Assembly: GCA_027487145.1 (NCBI GenBank)
Contig: JAIYEC010000044.1
Location: 1-19,145 of the forward strand
DNA from: a bacterium
Lineage (GTDB): Bacteria > Patescibacteriota > Minisyncoccia > Phycocordibacterales > UBA918
Direction of reading: 5' to 3'
Length of the DNA stretch: 19,145 nt
Made by a program: the position numbers and the translations under genes. Positions 14,275-19,145 of the stretch are shown here, in pieces. How positions within the stretch are numbered: position 1 is the first letter of the stretch; each line of letters starts with the position of its first letter. The notes under the pieces were generated by a model that ran no database searches, was not told the DNA's origin, and worked only from the letters and a program-made list of their open reading frames with translations.

Positions 14275-14958
14275 ATGGAGACAAATCTCATGCAGCCCGA
14301 AACTTTGTTAAACATCGGCCTGGCTGCTGGTTTTCTCCAGCTGTTGGGCTACATCCTGTACATTAAAATTCAAGGAATCGACCCGAACCCTATTACGTGG
14401 CTGATGTTTAGCTACGGAACCGCGACGCTGACGATCTTGGAGTGGGATAAAGATGCAACATCTGCAGAACTTTTCCTTCCAACAGTTTGTTCAGTGTTAG
14501 CTTTGGTCGTATTTCTAAAGTGCTGGTACATCGCACGAAAAAAAGCTGGTGATAAATCTTGGTGGCCAGAAGGTCTAAAGCCAAACGGAACGTTTGAACG
14601 TATAACGTTTGGTAGCGACCTGCTCATCACTATCGGATACATTGCTTGCTGGTTTTTTTCAGCCGCTGGCATACTTACCGGTGATGAACGTGACTTGGCA
14701 GTTCTTGCTTTCTTAATACTGTCAAACCTTTCGGTCATTGTTGAATTTATGCCTATCACCAAGTCGACATACGAACACCCAGAACGCGAACATGCTCTGC
14801 CTTGGACAATCTGGGCTTGTGCATATGCGACACTTGGTGTTGTGACGTGGGGAACACACGGCTTCTGGTCACCCCTAATGCTGTACCCAGCACTCAATTG
14901 CGCCGCACATGCACTCATAGCTGTGCTCGCACTGAACACACGGAGGGGGATTGTATAA
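14275..14958 (+). CDS. Unrecognised multi-pass membrane protein
   Basis: A 227-residue protein with about six to seven membrane helices and many tryptophans. The first segment (AAGFLQLLGYILYIKIQG, then PNPITWLMFSYGTATL) has the Pro-xx-Trp after a first helix that is typical of PQ-loop/SWEET-like membrane proteins, and a similar spacing recurs later (GSDLLITIGYIACWFF). That likeness is only a suggestion. A soluble loop KKAGDKSWWPEGLKPNGTFERITF separates the halves. The start is uncertain: the ATG at 14275 is close to the promoter, while the ATG at 14290 has GGAG eight bases upstream. The function is unknown. Confidence 0.75.
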   Translation: METNLMQPETLLNIGLAAGFLQLLGYILYIKIQGIDPNPITWLMFSYGTATLTILEWDKDATSAELFLPTVCSVLALVVFLKCWYIARKKAGDKSWWPEGLKPNGTFERITFGSDLLITIGYIACWFFSAAGILTGDERDLAVLAFLILSNLSVIVEFMPITKSTYEHPEREHALPWTIWACAYATLGVVTWGTHGFWSPLMLYPALNCAAHALIAVLALNTRRGIV

Positions 14959-14984
14959 ATTACTTTCCCCCTTCATTTCTATAG

Positions 14985-14990
14985 TATAAT
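14985..14990 (+). promoter_or_regulatory. -10 element of the SET-kinase gene pair
   Basis: A perfect TATAAT 13 bases before the ATG at 15004. No clear -35. An imperfect G-run/C-run stem (14944-14950 with 14966-14972) just upstream may weakly terminate the preceding gene. Confidence 0.5.
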
Positions 14991-15003
14991 TAGCAAAAAA
15001 TCC

Positions 15004-15528
15004 ATGAAGAAAAATCTCCACGTTGGAAAAAGTGATATCCATGGCAAGGGGATTTTTTGTAGTACCGATATCAAAAAAGGTGAACATATTGCGTTCATCT
15101 CGGGTACCTTAAAAAGGTTTAAGTCTAAGAGTTCAAACGAAGCAAGCTCTATCCCTACATGGTATGGAATTAATAAAAGTACATGGATAGATCCAGGTAA
15201 GGGTATTTTTTCATTTTTTAATCATTCGTGTGATCCAAATACTGCGATAATTGGAACAAAAAAAGTTGTCGCACGAAGAGACATACCAGCTGGAACAGAA
15301 CTTACATTTGACTATTCATTTACAGATGCGGATATCAACTGGACTCTTTCGGATAGTTGTACCTGTGGATCAAAAAATTGCCGTAAAATAATTAGATCAA
15401 TTCAAAACTTAAGTCCTGCGACAGTTAAGGCCCATTATCCACTTATCCCAAAATACTTTCTTAATCTTTATATTAAGTCTCGACCCGATGTTATTATTGA
15501 TGAATGGAAAAACAAAAAGTTAGTCTAA
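15004..15528 (+). CDS. SET-domain protein (putative lysine methyltransferase)
   Basis: A 174-residue protein with a complete small SET domain, a fold that transfers methyl from S-adenosylmethionine to protein lysines. Visible: HGKGIF (13-18) at the cofactor site, the hallmark FNHSCDPNT (72-80), GTELTFDY (97-104) with the catalytic tyrosine, and a post-SET zinc-type triple cysteine SCTCGSKNC (C119, C121, C126). The fourth zinc ligand would come from the NHSC cysteine (C76). A tail of about 45 residues follows. Bacterial SET proteins are uncommon, and the target here is unknown. Its last 25 bases overlap the start of the histidine kinase gene, so the two are probably co-translated. The DNA is A/T-rich compared with the core operons. 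Confidence 0.9.
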   Translation: MKKNLHVGKSDIHGKGIFCSTDIKKGEHIAFISGTLKRFKSKSSNEASSIPTWYGINKSTWIDPGKGIFSFFNHSCDPNTAIIGTKKVVARRDIPAGTELTFDYSFTDADINWTLSDSCTCGSKNCRKIIRSIQNLSPATVKAHYPLIPKYFLNLYIKSRPDVIIDEWKNKKLV

Positions 15529-17318
15529 GTAAGATTTTTTCAGGTATTTTTTTCTCACTGATGGTAATCACTGGTTTTTCTGCTAGTTATTACAATTTCT
15601 ACATTTTGGAAAACTTCAAAATGTTCTCACTTGAAGAAGCAGGTTACTCATCAACCGATGAGATCTATGGATGTGAATGGTATAGTTCAACCCTCCTCAT
15701 TTTTTCAAACAATGTTTCTGAATTAACTTACTACACCCACATATTCCCTCTTTTTATTTCGCTCTTTATTGGTTTGTTTGTAATCATAAGCAATAGAAAT
15801 GCCTTACGGAACAGAGTATTGTTCTCTCTATCGATACTATTTGCACTCTGGGCATACTTTGACCTAATACTATGGGCATCACCGAGCCCAGAAGCAGTAA
15901 TGTTTTTCTGGTCATCAATCGTTCCTGTAGAAATGCTAATGTATATTGCCGCTCTTCTATTAGTCTATACATTTACACGACCACAGAAAAATATTCAACC
16001 AATTTTCTGGTTAGGTATTTTTGTTGCAGCGCCAACTTTCATCTTCATGCACACACCATTAAATGTTGTAGGACTTTCACCTGACTGCGACCAAGGTGCC
16101 TATGAAGGACCTGTAATACAGTACATGTATATCATGGAGATATTTATTATATTTTTTGTCACATATCTTACTGCGACATCAAAGAGATTTATTACCTCCG
16201 CCCAAGATTGGAAAAGAGCACTATTCATTGGACTTGCTTCAATTGTTTTCTTGTCATTCTTTACCGCAGGAAACTTGACCCTATTATTTGAACTTGGTCC
16301 AAATTATGAACCATATAAGCTATTTGGAATGCCTCTTTTTGCAGCACTTATAGCGTATAGTATTGTAAGATTTAAAACCTTCAACATTAAACTACTAGGA
16401 GCACAAGCTCTTGTATTGGCACTTTGGATCTTAGTTGGGTCATTATTGCTTGTTGTTAAGTCAGACACGTCAAGAATTATTGCCGCAACGACTTTAATTT
16501 TCACGACTGTAGCAGGTTTTTTCCTAGTCCGTAGTGTTAAGAAAGAAGTTCATCAACGAGAACAGCTTGAGCGTCTTACCACACAGCTTGAAGCGGCAAA
16601 CGAACGACTTAAGGAACTTGATAAAGCGAAGTCAGAATTTGTATCGATCGCTTCACATCAACTTCGCAGTCCGCTGACTGCTATCCGTGGCTATGCATCA
16701 ATGCTTGCTGAAGGAAGCTTCGGGCAAATGCCCGCAAAGGCGCTCGAGTCTGCAAAGCGAATCGAAGAGTCGGCTAAACTTATGGCCATGTCGATTGAGG
16801 ACTATCTCAATGTATCTCGCATCGAGAGTGGCAATATGAAGTACAACCTTACAGACTTTAATGTGGTTGAAATGACCAGTAACCTCTGTGATGACCTTCG
16901 GTCTGAAGCAATGCACCGCAATCTCATTCTTTTGTTCCGATCTGATGTGACAGGAAAGGGGATTGTAAATGCTGATATTGGAAAGACTAACCAAATCATC
17001 CATAACCTCATCAATAACTCAATTAAGTACACTCCGAAGGGCTCTATTAATGTTTTTGTTCGAGACGATATAAAAGCTAAGAAAATCTACATTGATATTA
17101 CCGATACCGGTATTGGCATGAGTAAGGAGACGATGGACAAACTCTTCGGAAAATTCTCCCGGGCTCACAATGCTAATTCAGTGAATGCGTCAGGCACCGG
17201 GCTAGGTCTTTATGTCGCTCTTAAGATGGCTGAAGCTATGGGTGGTACCATTACCTGCCTGTCCGAAGGCGATGGTAAAGGCTCCACTTTCACTTTTGAG
17301 TTACCGATCGTGATGTAG
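15504..17318 (+). CDS. Membrane sensor histidine kinase, 7TM input domain
   Basis: A 604-residue sensor kinase. The N-terminal half has about eight to nine hydrophobic helices between residues 11 and 342, an arrangement like the histidine-kinase 7TM input modules, with an external cysteine-containing loop (SPDCDQGAYEGP). A coiled coil (about 348-375) joins it to a HisKA domain with the phospho-acceptor His385 in SIASHQLRSPLTAIRG, and an HATPase domain with N box NLINNSIKYTPKG (501-513), G1 DTGIGM (534-539) and G2 GTGLGL (564-569). All catalytic elements are present. The start ATG overlaps the SET gene by 25 bases. No response regulator follows, so this is an orphan kinase in this window. The ligand is unknown. 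The sensor half is markedly more A/T-rich than the kinase half. Confidence 0.93.
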   Translation: MEKQKVSLSKIFSGIFFSLMVITGFSASYYNFYILENFKMFSLEEAGYSSTDEIYGCEWYSSTLLIFSNNVSELTYYTHIFPLFISLFIGLFVIISNRNALRNRVLFSLSILFALWAYFDLILWASPSPEAVMFFWSSIVPVEMLMYIAALLLVYTFTRPQKNIQPIFWLGIFVAAPTFIFMHTPLNVVGLSPDCDQGAYEGPVIQYMYIMEIFIIFFVTYLTATSKRFITSAQDWKRALFIGLASIVFLSFFTAGNLTLLFELGPNYEPYKLFGMPLFAALIAYSIVRFKTFNIKLLGAQALVLALWILVGSLLLVVKSDTSRIIAATTLIFTTVAGFFLVRSVKKEVHQREQLERLTTQLEAANERLKELDKAKSEFVSIASHQLRSPLTAIRGYASMLAEGSFGQMPAKALESAKRIEESAKLMAMSIEDYLNVSRIESGNMKYNLTDFNVVEMTSNLCDDLRSEAMHRNLILLFRSDVTGKGIVNADIGKTNQIIHNLINNSIKYTPKGSINVFVRDDIKAKKIYIDITDTGIGMSKETMDKLFGKFSRAHNANSVNASGTGLGLYVALKMAEAMGGTITCLSEGDGKGSTFTFELPIVM

Positions 17319-17385
17319 TCCTTAGAATAAATTTATAGTTGTTGTGATACCAAATTAGCTAATAATAAAGTATTATTAAAATATT

Positions 17386-17985
17386 ATGGAAAAAAATATT
17401 GAAGTGGAATTACGTGCTTTAGTGAATGATCCAAAAGAATTTCAAGAAAAGTTAAAAGAAAAAGGAGCTGAATATAAAAATTCTTCATACCTAAAAGATG
17501 TATATTTTTGTGAAAAAAAAGCCACCTCTGTCGCCGATGTAGAAATGGACAAGGTTGGCTCATACAGTCTTCGTCTACGCATTGCGCAAAAAGGTGAGGC
17601 TGAAGTAATTAGCCTTAATACCAAGACAATCACTAATGAAGGCGATCATAATGCATGGGAAGAGCATGAGATAAAAATTGATAATTTTAGGGAAGCTGCA
17701 CTTATACTTGCCACAACAAAGTTCAAACCATTTTTTGAGCTAGAGAAACATCGTCACACATACGAATTTGGTGACATGGAAATCCTAGTAGAAGAGATCA
17801 CTGATTTTGGGGGTGCGATCGAGGCTGAAATCATGTGTATGTCAGGCGAAGAAGAAGCCAGCAAAACTAAGATTAAAAATTTGCTGATTAACGATCTCGG
17901 ATTAAGCGAAGATGAAATTGTACCCAAAAGCGTTACAAACATAATCATGAAGCAAAGAGCCTTTAACCAAGAAATCACTTTCTAA
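17386..17985 (+). CDS. CYTH-domain protein (triphosphate tunnel family)
   Basis: A 199-residue protein with the residue pattern of CYTH/CyaB-type triphosphate tunnel enzymes, which bind a triphosphate and metal inside a beta barrel. Seen: the N-terminal EVELR (E6, E8, R10; usually ExExK), YSLRLRIA (60-67), LNTKT (77-81), WEEHEIKI (91-98), ELEKHRHTYEF (118-128), ILVEEITDFGG (133-143) and AEIM (147-150). These give the paired acidic and basic residues of the tunnel. Members include class IV adenylate cyclase, thiamine triphosphatase and inorganic triphosphatases; which reaction applies cannot be told. TATTAT (17371-17376) nine bases before the ATG may be the -10. It ends at a terminator shared with the convergent ribonucleotide reductase gene. 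Confidence 0.85.
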   Translation: MEKNIEVELRALVNDPKEFQEKLKEKGAEYKNSSYLKDVYFCEKKATSVADVEMDKVGSYSLRLRIAQKGEAEVISLNTKTITNEGDHNAWEEHEIKIDNFREAALILATTKFKPFFELEKHRHTYEFGDMEILVEEITDFGGAIEAEIMCMSGEEEASKTKIKNLLINDLGLSEDEIVPKSVTNIIMKQRAFNQEITF

Positions 17986-18016
17986 AAAAGACGCCCGGCA
18001 AACCTGCCGGGCGTTT
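17984..18016. terminator. Terminator shared by convergent CYTH and ribonucleotide reductase genes
   Basis: ACGCCCGGCA (17991-18000), loop AACC, TGCCGGGCGT (18005-18014): a 10-bp perfect GC-rich stem. The A-run at 17984-17989 gives a six-U tail on the minus strand; the plus-strand tail is TTTCTC. It is best read as serving mainly the minus-strand gene. Confidence 0.9.
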
Positions 18017-18017
18017 C

Positions 18018-19145
18018 TCATTTCAGTCGTACTGGTTGGGATGTTGAAGAACCTTCACGGTACATCGTCACACCCTTCAGTCCCAGACGATAGGCGCTTT
18101 CGTAGATTTCTCGCACTTCTGATACCGTTGCTTCAGCACGAAGATTGATCGTCTTAGAAATTGACTCGTCCACGACTGTTTGCAGAGTTGCCACCATTTT
18201 CAGGTGATCGATTGCAGCAATGTCTGTACTAGTTACAAGAGCTCGTCTAGTTGTCTCCGGTACGCTTGCTGGTATCTTCCCTGATTCTGATATCTTCTGC
18301 AAGATTTCATTATCAGGGATAAGCTGCCGCACAACCTCACGGATTTCTCCGTCAGGATCTTTGAAACTGAACAGAGGCTCAACACCAGGTGAAGCGTTGA
18401 TAACCAATCCACTCCTTCCTGTCGGAGGTAGAGCGATTGTAGTACTGTGCCTGAGCTGTTTGGTTTTTCTAATTTTGTTACCTAGACTGTACCAATCCGC
18501 TTCGCTCACCCAGCGTGTAGGGTGATTCCCATAACGCTGTTGTACATAGGATGGCTCCTCAATGTGTCGACACCCATAAAGGAGATCCATTGCTCGAAAT
18601 GAACCACGAACTTGTGCTAGTTCGTGTGATGCTACTTTAGAAGTGTAGTTTATCAATGCAACTACGTCTCTGGAGATTTCTCTGCCTTCCTCGCTGTCAT
18701 ACGGAATATTCAGTTTCACTAGCATGTCGGCAAGGCCGCAAATGCCAACCCCAATCTTCCGTCGTAAACCTACAACCTCCTTGCTTTCTTCAACTTGGTA
18801 ACTCTCCAAGCTGATCTCCAGGCAATCATCTAAGGCTCGTGTCATCAGTGTTGTGGTTGATTGCAACGCTTCTGTGTCGATAGTCTTGTTTGACACAAAA
18901 GCACCTAAGTTAAGGTAACCAAATTGGCAAGTCTCGCCGGGCACGAGACCTACTTCGGCACATGGCGCAATACTCATATATCTGCCCGCACCGGGGATCG
19001 GATTGTCTCGGTTGATTCTATCCATGAACACAATCCCAGGATCAGCACAGTGATGTGCTGACTCCACAATCAGGTCGAGTAGTGCTGACGCAGATATTAC
19101 GCTGCCATCCCGGAGTCTCCAGTTTGAAGCAGACTCTGCCGCCAA
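18018..19145 (-). CDS. Ribonucleotide reductase catalytic subunit, class II-like (5' partial)
   Basis: The C-terminal 375 residues of a ribonucleotide reductase large subunit, which makes deoxyribonucleotides; the 5' part lies outside the window. Family stretches: DPGIVFMDRINRDNP (35-49), the active-site strand APCAE (60-64) with C62 as the thiyl-radical cysteine and E64, a second cysteine C73 in TCQFGYLNLGAF, LPPTGRSGLVINASPGVEPLF (239-259) and the end segment VVDESISKTINLRAEATVSEV plus LGLKGVTMYREGS. This SKTINL and KGVTxYR ending is typical of B12-dependent class II enzymes. Two oddities: the usual Asn of the NxCxE motif is Ala, and the chain ends about 14 residues after the YREG motif with no C-terminal cysteine pair. 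It could be a divergent class II member. Neither an nrdB-like gene nor an nrdR gene is in view. Confidence 0.88.
   Translation of the reverse strand: MAAESASNWRLRDGSVISASALLDLIVESAHHCADPGIVFMDRINRDNPIPGAGRYMSIAPCAEVGLVPGETCQFGYLNLGAFVSNKTIDTEALQSTTTLMTRALDDCLEISLESYQVEESKEVVGLRRKIGVGICGLADMLVKLNIPYDSEEGREISRDVVALINYTSKVASHELAQVRGSFRAMDLLYGCRHIEEPSYVQQRYGNHPTRWVSEADWYSLGNKIRKTKQLRHSTTIALPPTGRSGLVINASPGVEPLFSFKDPDGEIREVVRQLIPDNEILQKISESGKIPASVPETTRRALVTSTDIAAIDHLKMVATLQTVVDESISKTINLRAEATVSEVREIYESAYRLGLKGVTMYREGSSTSQPVRLK

Noticed and set aside
18018..18020. TGA recoded as glycine (SR1/Gracilibacteria code).
   Set aside because: This TGA is followed at once by a GC-rich terminator, and core genes have no in-frame TGA needing read-through.
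1..19145. CRISPR arrays, insertion sequences, phage genes or tRNA genes.
   Set aside because: I saw no repeated direct units, transposase motifs, integrase motifs or cloverleaf with T-loop sequence anywhere in the window.

Overview
The window looks like part of a chromosome from a member of the Candidate Phyla Radiation (Patescibacteria, Parcubacteria-like). The signs are a compact ribosomal-protein/RNA polymerase operon with shortened or zinc-free proteins (118-residue L13, cysteine-free L36, cysteine-free S4), an alanyl-tRNA synthetase that ends after its editing domain, a class II-like ribonucleotide reductase, several small uncharacterised membrane proteins, and start codons that almost never have a Shine-Dalgarno site. 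Most promoter-proximal genes instead have a TATAAT-like hexamer 6-13 bases before the ATG, the layout of leaderless mRNAs. TGA ends the ribonucleotide reductase gene directly before a terminator, so TGA is a stop here and not glycine. This taxonomic reading is inference from content, not a database result.

Layout. 2-1789: alaS, truncated by the window edge. 1842-4516: a two-gene module with an actin-like PilM/FtsA-fold protein and a single-pass membrane protein carrying a large external region; both starts sit inside palindromes. 4579-8557: infA-rpmJ-rpsM-rpsK-rpsD-rpoA-rplQ-rplM-rpsI, driven by a promoter just before infA and closed by a strong terminator. 8657-9268: a DUF805 membrane protein, then a bidirectional terminator and a structured stretch that may encode a small RNA on the minus strand. 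9531-13205: grpE-dnaK-dnaJ chaperone operon. 13324-13569 (minus): a GC-rich 81-residue gene with a near-consensus promoter and a real Shine-Dalgarno. 13727-14958: two unrecognised membrane proteins. 15004-17318: a SET-domain protein overlapping an orphan membrane histidine kinase. 17386-17985: a CYTH-fold protein. 18018-19145 (minus): the 3' part of a ribonucleotide reductase, convergent with the CYTH gene and sharing its terminator.

How the genes work together: the first half is mostly core translation and transcription (tRNA charging, initiation factor 1, ribosomal proteins, RNA polymerase alpha). The centre is the Hsp70 folding machine, with GrpE as exchange factor and DnaJ as co-chaperone. 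The last third holds sensing, modification and nucleotide-metabolism genes. The least explained parts are the PilM-like/membrane-protein pair, the SET-kinase pair, the minus-strand small gene, and the RNA-like structure upstream of grpE.
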